A stretch of DNA of 64,000 nucleotides from contig QRFJ01004204.1 of assembly GCA_006176705.1 (NCBI GenBank), positions 96,717-160,716 on the forward strand, written 5' to 3'. The DNA is from Cocos nucifera. Lineage: Eukaryota; Streptophyta; Magnoliopsida; Arecales; Arecaceae. The notes below the pieces were generated by a model that had not been told where the DNA came from, searched no databases, and was given only the letters and a program-made list of their open reading frames with translations. The position numbers and the translations under genes were made by a program. Shown here piece by piece: positions 24,431 to 35,507 of the stretch; the stretch's first letter is position 1; each line of letters begins with the position of its first letter.

Positions 24431-25060
24431 AGTCAACCTCATCAGAAGGCTTAGAAGGCTAAAGTGAAAGAAATAAAGATCATCCAAAACAAGGCCAACT
24501 AGAATATGGTACTATTTTATACTAAATTTTTTATTATAATCTTATTATTTCTATTCTTCCAAAGCTTGATCTAACTTAAGCATCGAAGGGCCCAATCGGA
24601 GCCTATTCGATAAGCTTTTTCATTCTTTTGATATGCAGATCCACAACCCAAGGCAGATCATATTTCACTATCATGGATCAAACAATGCACCCTCTAGATG
24701 GTCTTAGCTATGCTAGATTTTGGTAGCAATAGATTTGCGTACTAGGTAGGGGGCTACTTTCCTCTAAAAAGGCAACAAAAAAGATCCACCTTAGATCCCA
24801 CCAAGTTATAACAAACTCAAAGCAATCCAACCAAAGCTGACATCGATCAGCCAACCAAAAAAGATCTCTGCGAATCGCTCCTCAAATTAGAAATGAATTG
24901 AGTAAAAGATTCGATGAGCTAGACACCAGAAGTGAGGAGATTAAAAAATCAACTAAGGATCTGAATCCATCCAATGACTAAGGCAAATCAACTGAGGTCA
25001 CCCCAGCACCAGCTAGGACCTTTAAATCCCAACTATGAGGATAATCAACTAGCTCTGATT

Positions 25061-25400
25061 GAGATGATTTGACTTGGTCAGCTTAGCACCGACATAATGA
25101 AAGTTGCGAGCTCCAGTTTGAAATGATTCAACTTCGTCAGACAAGAACCAACCTAACAATAGATGCAAGCTCCGATTTAGATGATTCGACCTGATTGGCT
25201 AATTACCGACCTAATAAAAGATGCGAGCTCTAGCTTAAATGATTCGACTTAGTTAGCTAAACACCAACCTAATGAATGATCCAAGCTTTGGCTCGGATGA
25301 TTTGACTTGGTTGGCTGAACACTGATCTATTGAAAGATACAAGCTTTGGCTTGGGATACTCTGACTTGTCCATTAAAAACCAACCTAATAAAAGTTTTGA
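25061..25400 (+). repeat. Tandem array, about 58-60 bp unit, six copies
   Basis: Units start near 25062, 25122, 25180, 25238, 25297 and 25355 with variants of GATGATTCGACTTGGTTGGC and carry CACCAACCTAATGAAAGATG. Copies are diverged. Confidence 0.85.
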
Positions 25401-25449
25401 CTTGGGCCTCTAAAATATGAGCTCAATGGTCAGATTGCAATTGACTTCT

Positions 25450-25690
25450 AATATTCTTTGGATATTTTGACTTTGGATATTCTGATATATTAACTTTTGA
25501 TTTACTTCAAAAATTTTATCTTTTGATCTACTTTGGATATTCTTAGGATATTTCAACTTCAGATATTTTTCAGATATATTGACTTTCGATTTACTTCGGA
25601 TATTTTTTTGGATATTTTGGCTTTCGATCTACTTCAGATATTCTTTGGATACTTTGATTTCTGATCTACTTTGGATATACTAATATTTCA
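25450..25690 (+). repeat. Second tandem array, about 37-40 bp unit
   Basis: Diverged copies of GATCTACTTCGGATATTC with TTTGGATATTTTGACTTT. Clear starts at 25527, 25588, 25627 and 25663. Confidence 0.75.
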
Positions 25691-25758
25691 ACTACTTATT
25701 GACTACTTTCTTCATTCAAAGTAGTAAAACCACATCGAACTTGAAAGTGGGGGGCATA

Positions 25759-26618
25759 TGTTATGGAATATAAATCGGCCTTCCTATCATTCATGGATGC
25801 ATGGCAAGCAATTATATAAAAGATAGTTACATCTTTGCTATTAAAAGGAATCCAGAAATGGAAGAATTTTTATGGTAGATTTAATCCTAATAAAGAAAGG
25901 AAATGGTGGTTTATAAGGAGAGAGTTATGTCTCATCCCATGACTTTCCATCTCCAACTTCAATGTATCCTTTCTTTACACCTATATAAATAGAGCCAAGG
26001 GACCCCAAAAAAGGTAGACTCAAAGAGAGAGAGACTCCGACAACTCAAAGCTCTTATGGTAAAAGGCTTACAAGCTCTCATCTATCATACTATCTTCTTT
26101 TCTTCTTATAGGTCAATAGGTCATGAGAAGGCCAAGAATGTTAGAAAGGCTCAAAAGGCCAAGCAAGTCGACCTCACCAATAATCTGAGTAAGTCGACCT
26201 CATCAGAAAGCTGACGTCATCAAAATGTCAAGTAAGTCGACCTCATCAAAAAGCTGACCTCACCAGAAGGCCGAGTAAGTCAACCTCATTAAAAGACCAA
26301 CCTCATCAGAAGGCTGAGTAAGTGAATCTCATCAGAAGGCTCAAAAGCTAAAGTAAAAAGAGATAAAGATCATCCAACACCAGGCCAACTAGAGCAAGAT
26401 AATATGTTATATTTAATTTTTCATGGTCATCTCATTATTTCTATTTTCAAAACTTGATCTGACTTAAGAATCAGAGGGCCCAACTGGAGCCTATCTAGTA
26501 AGCTTTTTCATTCTTTGGATATGTAGATTCGCAACTTTAAGATAGATCATATTTTATCATCATGGATCAAATAATGCACCCTCCAAATGGTCTTAGTTAG
26601 ACCATAATTTGGCAGCAA
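25759..26618 (+). repeat. H right LTR
   Basis: Begins TGTTATGGAATATAAATCGG after the PPT; TATA at 25982-25991. The right end is set by the TSD and is uncertain by a few bases because the terminal CA is not conserved. Confidence 0.85.
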
Positions 26619-26930
26619 GGTACCGTCAAGGCCTTTAATTTTATAAGCCTCTAGTTTGATGACTTCAATGATTTTATAGGGCCCTTCCCAATTCAAGGTT
26701 AATTTACCTTTTTCTATAGGTTTTGACACCATAGCTCAATGGAGGATGAGGTCACTTGATCTGAATATCTTTGATTTGACTCATGCATTATAGCAGTGAG
26801 CTTTCCATTATTGATATAAAGCCATCTTGATCCAAACTCATTCTCTTGTTTCTTCCAGCAAGTCCAAGCTCGTTCAGAGTCAACCCAGATTCTCTTGCTC
26901 ATTGCAACTTGATTCTATCTGAAGTGGATC
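26619..26930 (-). pseudogene. pol: Tat-1 integrase C-terminal region, proximal part
   Basis: The minus strand carries LTLNWEGPYKIIEVIK followed by KIKGLDGT (about 26700-26619), the C-terminal module of Tat-type Gypsy integrase. The stretch before it (about 26900-26710) aligns loosely with the segment preceding that module but has stops and shifts. The upstream integrase core and all of RT are missing: leader sequence lies less than 150 bases away. Confidence 0.8.
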
Positions 26931-27040
26931 TTTTTGTTGCTTTACATTGAATGCCAATCCTATATCAGAAAGACAAAAAAAATTGAAAAGATGTAGAAAG
27001 CTGGAGGGCCAAAGGTTCGAACTTTTCTCTAGCACTATTC

Positions 27041-27736
27041 TGTTGCTGCCATAATCTGATCTGGCTAGGACATCTAGAGAATCTATTCGATCCATAGTGC
27101 TAGAATACAATCTACTTGTAGTCATAGATCTGCACATAAAAAGAATGGAAAAGCTTATCACATTGGCTCTGACCAAGCCCTTCGATGCCTAAGTCAAGTC
27201 TTACTTTGGAATAATAGTAAAGAAAATAATAGATGATAGAGTGGTCTTATCCTACTCTAGTTGGTGCTTGATTTTAGTTTGCCTTCTCAGGTCAATCAAA
27301 TCATCTCATCTTGTCATGTCAGTTGTTTCATCTTGGCCTTCTCACGACCATGACCTTCTTAGGTTAGCCTTCTCATGACCATGACTTTCGGATCATCTTG
27401 ACCTTCTGATGACTTCGACTTTCTTAGGTTGGCCTTTTGATGACCATGACTTTCTTATAATCTTGACTTTTTGATGATCTCGGCCTTTTGATAATGTCGA
27501 CCTTCTCAAGTCAGCCTTCTGATGACATCGATCTTTTCAGGTCAGCTTTCTCATTACCCTAGCCTTTTAATGACCCCAACCTTCTTAGGTCGGCCTTCTA
27601 ATGACCTCGATCTTCTCAGGTTGCTGCAAGTCTCGATCCAAGGAGCACAGTGGAGGTTGGTCTCCTTCTGACCTTGTGGTTTGTCTCAATCCAAGGATTA
27701 AGATTCCTTGAGGAACCTACAAATGAAGTCCACTCT
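27041..27736 (-). repeat. Tat-1 LTR, inner part
   Basis: On the minus strand the LTR ends GGCAGCAACA at 27041, followed by a PBS-like GAATAGTGCTAGAGAAAAG. About 27280-27625 holds short diverged tandem units built on CCTTCTGATGACC and CTTCTCAGGTCGG. SIRE-1 interrupts it at 27737; the rest is 55672-56117. Confidence 0.75.
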
Positions 27737-29176
27737 TGTTGCTTAGAGGAAGCAACCTAAGAAGAAGGGGGGGGGGAGTGAATTGGGTTCTTATAGAATT
27801 TTATTCAAATTTTCTTTCTAAACAAGTATATGCTTTAATTTTAACCTAAGTAGTGTGATTGGGATGAGTATAATATGAGTAGGAGTGGATTCAAGACATA
27901 CAAATATTATGCAGGAATTTAGAGACTAATCTAAGTAAATAATAAAGTAAGGAAAAAATCAAAAGAAAAACACAAACACATAAAATTTTATAGTAGTTTG
28001 GTGCTACCTGCAACTACATCCACTCGCCATGCTTTTCTTGAGATTTTTAATATAATCCACCCTTGATTATAATGTGTTTGTTTTTCCAGGCTCACAAACA
28101 AACCTAGTTGGTTTTCATAGGAGCATCAACCAAAAGCTTATACCGTTAGCTTTTCGGATTTACTAACAACCTAGTTGATTTTTCGGCCCAACCAACCAAA
28201 ACCTAACAAGTCGAATTCTGGGCTTGGACGGGCCTAATCCCCAAGTTTCTTTCTCCCAAAGAAACTTGAAAAGAAACAAAAATATGAGTTAAAAATTTTA
28301 GCATGAAAATGAAAATAGAATTTTAAACTCTTTGAGCATGAAGAAGAGGTTGAATGATCAGCTCTTTTGAAGCTTAAGCACTCTTCATTGAAGCTTGAGA
28401 GGATGCTTGAAAAGTTATAGAAGAGAGCTCTTGAATGCTTTCTGAAAATACTATAGAAACTAGCCGTTAAAGACTGTCAGACACCATCGAGCTAGCTTGG
28501 GTCAAGCTTAGAGCTAGCTCAATGATAGAGCTAGCTTGAATTTGATTTTAAGCTAGCTCAAACTGTAGAATTTAAAAAACTAATTTTCTATCATCCTGAG
28601 AAAGCTAGCTTGGAGCCTATTCAAGTTGGCTCGAATAGCAAAACAAAAAAACACCTTTTCTACTATACAAACTCGAGCCAGCTTGAACTGTAGAATTCAA
28701 AAAACTAGTTTTTTATCATCCTGAGAGAGCTTACTCGAATAGCAAACTAAAAAAATATTTTTCTACAATCTTGAGAGATCTGGCTCAGATCCAATTCGAG
28801 CTTGTTCGATAGTATGCCAAATTAAAATATCAATCCCGTTTCGTGCCGGAGCTTACTTGATTCTTGGGCGGGTCAGCTCTAAACTTTTCAACTTTATTTT
28901 TCTTCATCGTTTGACATTCCAAACTTGAATTTCTTGACTTTAAATCTTTCAAATAATATTTATTTCTTTTTTTTTATTTTTTTATAATGAGCTATCCAAA
29001 TTTATGAAAACTTCTTCTTTTAAGTATTTTGGTATGGTATCTTGAGAGAATTTATCCTTAAGATAAATTCTTCATTTTGGATACTTAAAAAATCCTATTT
29101 ATATTCTTGAAATAGATAATTAATAATATTTTTACTTAATATTTTGTGATCATCAAAATCAATCATAAGGTCAATA
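27737..29176 (-). repeat. SIRE-1 3' LTR
   Basis: Plus-strand ends are TGTTGCTTAGAGG and AAGGTCAATA (decayed CA). It matches 33485-34155 plus 54803-55666. Repeated segments around AACTGTAGAATTC and AAAACTAGTTTT (28560-28720) and GAGCTAGCTC words (28511-28520) are internal features. Confidence 0.93.
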
Positions 29177-32100
29177 ATCTCCCCATTTTTAATGATGACA
29201 AAACTTTGAGTATATGTGCAATAAAAATGAATAATGTGTTTCAATGTATTTTATCAATATATATCATAAAGTACTAGATCAAATATAAGAATGCACACTT
29301 TATGAATATTCTCAATTAGTCTTTAGTTTATTATACATATCTAGTTTATTACACATATTTCATATACTCATTTCAAATTAATGTCTCAATTTAAATCAAT
29401 GAGTATTAAGATTTATAGCATCAAATTAATGAGCATCTTAAGAATTAATTGATTAAGCATATACTCAACATTCCTCTTTTCCTTTTTGACACTATTAAAA
29501 AACTCATGGAAAGGTTGAAAAAATCATCAAAATCAATAATATGTAAGAATGTATCAAAATGAGAGATGTATCAAATTCAAAAAATTAATTCAAATGAATC
29601 CTCTTCTCTTTGAAAACTTGTCTTTTGATTCAAAACATGCTTAAAACATTTCTTTCCATTTCAAAAATTAGCTTAAATTTAAATATTAAAGGCTCTTCCT
29701 CATTTTAATCAGATTTTCAAATATGCACTTGTAAGCTTTAAGAGAAATAGAGTATTTTAAAAGATTTGAACACGAAATTAAGCATAATATGCACATCAAT
29801 ATTCATTCTTTCTTTTTCTTAATGAAAATCCATCATTAAAATTCAAAAAATATATGTATCGAGAATGTATCGAGCAAATTAGTGATAGTATCAAAGCAAA
29901 TAAGAATTACCTTTTGCAAATTTGTTTCTTGAGTAAAAGTTACTTTGATATAAATGATTTTACAAGGATTTTCAAAGCACATCAGAATTTCTTTATTATA
30001 TTCAAATTTTCAAATGAGTTTCAAAATTAAAAATGTGTATCAAATTTAATTTTTGGAGTAAGATTATATTTTAAATTTAATTTAACTCTAATTAATTATC
30101 AAGAATAATTAGACTATGAAATTAGGCATATCAAATTGATTTAATATATGAAAGTTTAATTTAAGATGATCATAAAGTAATTGATTGAGAATTTTAGATC
30201 AAAATTTATTTTTCTCAATGCAGATTAATCAAAATTTTTAATCAAATCAAGATAAAAAGTATTTCTCTTCTTATTTTTTATAATTATAGCTAGATTATTT
30301 TATCTTTCAACTTTTCTCACTCTTTTTCTTTCAAATCAAGCATATTTAATATAAATTAAACTACTAAATTTAGATTTTCTAAATTTAAAAGATATTTTTA
30401 ATTTCAAAAATCTTTTTAATTAAATGATCATTTTGTTCTTTAATATTTTCTCCTTCGTACTTTTGCAAACAAAGCTATTTTAAAATTAAGCATATTTTCT
30501 TTTTTAATGTTTTCTTTCCCTATTTGAAAGCTTGCGGTAAATCTAGATTGAATTTCTTTCCTCTTTTTGAGAGAATCAAAAATTTGTATTGAATTAAGAT
30601 AAAATAGAATAATATTTTTTTCTTTTTCTAATTCAGATCAAACTTGGCTAGTTATAGAAAATATGTTTGAATTAAATTTTTGAATAATATAAATCTAATT
30701 ATAGTTCTTCCCATTCCCAAAAATATGGATGCAAAAATATTTTCTTAAACCCAAATAGAAAAATGCTTTGAGCTTTAAAGATTCAAAAAGAATAGAGCTT
30801 TTTACTATTAAGAATTTAATTTTTAATTTTTTTAGAAAATATATTTAATTTTTTTAGAAAATATCTTTTTTTAAAGAGATATCAATCCATCAAGTTCAGA
30901 AGAGACATATACTTTTCGAATTTATCTCAAATGGTATCACATCTAGAGTATATCAATACAAAATAGATTTGAGATATAATATTTAATTCTTTTGCCAAAC
31001 ATAATGCAATAAAGTGCAAGACAAGAATAAACTATTTGATACCAATTATGAGAATAATAAAACCAATTGCTTTAAAATTTAAATTAATTGATAATTTTCT
31101 TAAAATAAATAATTTCTTGATATCAATTAAAGATTTCAAAAGAACATTTGTTAAATTTATTTCTCTACAATAATCAAATTCATTTGTCAAAGTTAAAAAC
31201 TTTCAAGTTCAGTTTAATACCAATTATTTTAGTTTTGAGTTGATAAAGATGAATTAATTCAAACTAAATAGTTTTAAGAATTTAGAATGATAAATCAATC
31301 AAATACATGGCAAAAAGTAAGCTATTTGATACTAATTGATTAAAATTGAAGTCCTTTTTAAATACTTAGCTTTAAAGATAAATGATAGTTTTCTTGAAAT
31401 ATCTTGCTTGATATCAATTTCAAAAGATTCAAGAAGATTATTTTTTAAATTTAATTTTGAAAATTAGTCAATCGGAATAAACTATGAATATTAATCAATA
31501 AATTTTTTTTAAGATTGAAAAAAAAAAATCAAATTAATGATCAAGATGGATATTCATATTAATTTGGGGGAGGTTCTAATATTCAAATTAAATAAGATCA
31601 AATTAAGAAAAACTAGATGAAGGCTCTATGAGTTTAGTTTAACTAGGAAGTTTTAAAATCCTTAGGGGTTAACTTAAGATGCAATATAAATTAATACTTC
31701 AAGCACTTGATCTTTTATAATTGAGTGTCTTATCTTCAAGTACTTAGATCGTACAATTTTAGAAGAATTTTGATAATTTAGCATTGTATAGAAAATGCCA
31801 AAAACTAATTTCTCTTATGGGTTTAACAATTAAAACATTCATACCCAATAAAGCATCTTTTAAGTTAAATTCATCAATTATAAAATTGATATGGGGAGGC
31901 TTAAAAAATAATGTTGATTTTTTAAGATAAAAAAATATTTCATTCATAACATAATATATAGAGGAAAGTATATTGATTTAAAAATTAAAATATTCAAATC
32001 ATTGTAAACATCAAAATCAATCACTTATACTAATATTATCGAAATATGAAAAGTATTTTAAGCAAGTGAATATGATATGAAACTATATCGATAGATTATT

Positions 32101-32269
32101 AAAATCAATAAAATCAATCAAATAAACATTAATGGTATGATGTGAGAAAAGTTTAGATTTTATCCAATAGCATCATCCATCCATTTTCATTTTTAAGATA
32201 TCCATCAAAAGAATTTTCTTTATTTAGTTTCCCTAGATCCTTGGTATCCCTGCAAAATTACTTGATAAT
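29177..32269 (-). other. SIRE-1 AT-rich internal region, no gene
   Basis: Three kb where pol would be expected. I see no protease, integrase, RT or RNase H motif on either strand. A diverged duplication links about 31030-31200 with 31300-31440 (shared TTTGATACCAATT and AAATGATAGTTTTCTT). Short frames such as 31759-31947 match nothing known. It looks like noncoding filler as in large retrotransposon derivatives. Confidence 0.7.
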
Positions 32270-33408
32270 TTTTGGTACCTAAGCTTTCTTGGGTCCATTA
32301 GAGTTAGTGCTCAAGATTTCTTTTGAAACCCAAATTTGCCTAATGAAGTATGGCAAATTCTTTTAAAATTATATTCTAAAGTTTTATGGCCAACTTTATT
32401 ACATTTGAAGCATCTAATAGAATGATTTTCAGTTTAAGATTTAGTGAACATATTCTTGATAATTTTTTATTTTTTTAATGGATTATATCCAATTCAAGCT
32501 TTATCAAAAATAGCCTTTTGATTAATTAAAATAGATTGATGCTTTTGAGATCCAATTGTAAACTTTTTGAACATAAGCTTCAATGTTTCAATCTCTTTTT
32601 TGATTTTAGCATTTTCTTCCAAAAGAGATTATTTTGATTTTAAGAGTTTATCTTTTTTTTCAACCAAGAATTTTTTAAATTTCATAATATTCTTCTTTTT
32701 TTTTAGCTAAAGTTTTTATTTCATTCAAAATATCTTCTTTTTTATTAAATAGTTTATTCTTTTCCTTGGTTAAAAGAAGATTAGATTTTTTGAGCTCTTT
32801 GCTTTTTAGCCTTAATTTTTTAAATTCATCCATCAAGTTATTAAAGGCTTCAAATAATTCATCAAGTATGAATTAAGAAGAGTTTTCAGGATTTACCTCA
32901 TTTGCATTAGCCATGAGGCAACGATTGGCGATACCTTCTTCCTCTTTCTTAATTTTCTTTTCTATGCTTTGCTCTCGCTTAATCAAAACTTTTTTTTCTT
33001 TGTTTATTCTTCTTCTTTTTCTTTCCATCTCATGATTCATGAGGTATATATTGGGGTGAGCTTCCTTTTCTCCTTGGAAGCTTGAATCCTCTTTTTGATT
33101 TGCTTTCCCATAAGTCGTTTCCAATTTATCCCAAACTTATTTTGCTGAAATATAAGAAGAAATTAGATTGAACTCATTTATACTAATGAACAATAAAGCA
33201 TATTTAAAGTCTTAGCATTTAATTAGATTGTTTCTTCATCACCAATCAATGCATCGGATGTGTATGGGTCATTGATTATAATCTTCCATAAATTATAATC
33301 AAATGATTATATGAAAATTTTTATTCTAAATTTTTAATGTATGTAATTTGATTCATTAAATAGTGGAGGACAATCAATAGAATGGCTTTCATTAGAAAAG
33401 GATTCCAT
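32270..33408 (-). pseudogene. gag: SIRE-1 gag, degenerate
   Basis: The minus-strand ATG at 33408 starts MESFSNESHSIDCPPLFN, like SIRE-type Copia gag, followed by DYNLWKIIINDPYT and LNAKTLNMLYCSL. A lysine-rich segment lies at 33124-32873. The C-terminal part has the SIRE-like block around KKFTIGSQKHQSILINQKA (about 32580-32510) and a zinc knuckle CFKCNKVGHKTLEY (about 32415-32370), whose last Cys is changed to Tyr. Frameshifts and stops are frequent. Known: SIRE gag is long and forms the particle. This copy cannot give a full-length protein. Confidence 0.85.
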
Positions 33409-33484
33409 TTGGGTTGCCAAGATCTTTTATTCTTTAAACACTAGGTTAACAATCAAATATTAGAGCACATGCTCTAATACCAAT

Positions 33485-34155
33485 TGTTGCCCAGAGGTAG
33501 CAACCCAAGAGGAGGGGAGTGAATTGGATTCTTATAGAATTTTATTCAAATTTTCTTTCTAAATAAGTATATGCTTTAATTTTAACCTAAGTAGTGTGAT
33601 TGGGATGAGTATAATATGAGTAGCAGTGGATTTAAGACATGTAAATGTTATGTAGGAATTTAAAAACTAATCCAAGTAAATAATAAAGCAAGTAAGGAAA
33701 GAATCAAAGGCACAACACAAATATATAAAGTTTTATAGCAATTCGATGCAAGCCGCACCTATATCCACTCTCCAAGCTTTTCTTGGAATTTTTACTATAA
33801 TCCATACTTGATTACAGTATCTTTGTTTCTTCAGGCTCACAAACAAACCTAGTTAGTTTTCATAGGAGTATCAACCAAAATCTTACACTCTTAGTTTTTC
33901 AATTTCACCAACAATCCAGTTAATTTTTGGGACCAACCAACCAAAATCTAACAAGTCCAATTTCAGGCTTGGACTGGCCTAATCCTCAAGTTTCTTTTCC
34001 TCAAAAAAACTTAAAAAGAAATAAAAATATAAGTCAAAAATTTCACCACAAAAATGAAAATATAATTTTAAACTCTTTCAGCATGAAGAAGAGGTTGAAT
34101 GATTGGCTCTTTTGAAGCTTAAGCACTCTTCTTTGAGGCTTGAGAGGATGCTTGA
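33485..34155 (-). repeat. SIRE-1 5' LTR, inner part
   Basis: Plus-strand start TGTTGCCCAGAGG. It is collinear with 27737-28400 until Chromo-1 enters at 34156; the LTR continues at 54803. Confidence 0.93.
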
Positions 34156-34790
34156 TGTCATGCCCCAAATCTAGGACATAATACAACTATGCTATCGAGA
34201 GTTACAGCCCTTGACAACATGAAACCAACATTTATCTTCTTAAATTAAATAATAGATGCATCAAAAATAAAGTAATAAAAGGATTCACAAAAATTCTTAA
34301 TTAAACCAAAACTAGTTTAGAGCATCTAAATTCATAATCAAAACCAAACCCATGTCTCAAAATCATAAGAAAATAATTACAAGTTCATGATCAAACTAAG
34401 TTCAGTTATAAAATTTTTAAGCCTACTATGTAGATCCCCAAGCTTGGATCCTTCATCGGTCCAAACCTTAACTCTCTATAAAAGAAAAAAAAGAATATGA
34501 GCTATACTAGCTCAATAAGTAAAACTTATGTTTTCTTACCAGATCAAGCATAAGTATTTTCATGATAATGCAATATTTAGAAAATAGTAGATATTGCAAA
34601 TAAAATATTTCATAGAGTATAATATAAAATAAGTCATAAATCAATCATGCAAGCATAAATCATGAAATTTCATAGATATAATTTATAAATCAATCTTGTC
34701 ATGTGTTTATATCAAGTTTCAAAATTCTGCTAATAGATATTCATGCTACAGTTACCTTATACCCATGATAGGGCCGTAATCATAATATAC

Positions 34791-34931
34791 CAACTATTAT
34801 AACCCATTGGCAAGGACCATACGTCGAGCTACTATAACCTACTAGCGAGGGCTGTATGCCAAACTACTATAATCCATTGGCGACGGCCATGTGCCGAGCT
34901 ACTATAACCTGCTGGCGAGGACCGTACATAG
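34791..34931. repeat. 35-bp minisatellite in LTR1, four copies
   Basis: Units follow CTACTATAACCTACTGGCGA with GGGCCGTATGCCGAG. The same four-copy block sits at 49371-49512 (LTR2) and 53237-53378 (LTR3), so it is part of the LTR and older than the insertion. Confidence 0.9.
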
Positions 34932-35507
34932 CTATCTGAAAGTCTTTAAAATCTTTATATCTTTTTCTTAAAATATATATATACTTAGATGAAAAATATT
35001 TAAATTCATGCTTCATAAAAATGTCATTTTTATAAAACATATTCATAAAATCAATGGTCATAATAAAATATGCTTTTTTATACCTCATATGCTGATCCTT
35101 AATTTAAAAAATAACATGATTTCATGAATAATAGTTTATTTAAATGGAAAACATGATAATTTGAAAATAATTAAGGAGCGTAAGATTCACTTACCTCGAT
35201 CGACCTTATATCTTCAAGCTTCGTTAGAAGAATTAAATAATCTTATTTTTAAATATTAATTTACAATCAATTTTTATTCATTAAATTTAATAAAATTAAA
35301 AAATAATGAAAAAGATGATTGATCAGGTGATCAATTCAATTGGCCATCCGAGCACCAAATCAATTCAAGATCATCTTATTGGAGTCAATATCGATCCTTA
35401 AAAAGAGAAAGCCATAACTTGAGACTAAAGTTTTTAGAGAGAGAAAATAAAGAGAAGAGAGAAAGTAGAGAGTGAAAGTGGAGAGAGAATGCAATCATGA
35501 TTAGCAT

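Larger units (their letters stand above)
22347..24731 (+). repeat. H left LTR, split by solo LTR
   Basis: Segments 22347-22873 and 24436-24731 together (about 823 bp) match 25759-26618. The end GCAATA corresponds to the CAACA end of the Tat-1 LTR at 27041. TATATAAATA at 22570-22579 is a likely TATA box. Confidence 0.85.
24732..25758 (+). other. H internal region
   Basis: A decayed PBS-like block (GATTTGCGTACTAGGTAG) follows the left LTR. The first 300 bases resemble the Tat leader and show only stop-ridden scraps. The rest is two tandem arrays. No gag, RT or integrase. Confidence 0.75.
22347..26618 (+). mobile_element. H: non-autonomous LTR element, no coding domains
   Basis: LTRs 22347-24731 (interrupted by a solo LTR) and 25759-26618 flank a 1.03 kb internal region. 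PPT AAAGTGGGGGGCATA abuts the right LTR TGTTATGG. The flanks GGTGC (22342-22346) and GGTAC (26619-26623) form a one-mismatch TSD, and both sides read into one integrase tail. Its LTR end and leader resemble Tat-1, so it is probably a deletion derivative of a Tat-type Gypsy. Confidence 0.85.
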
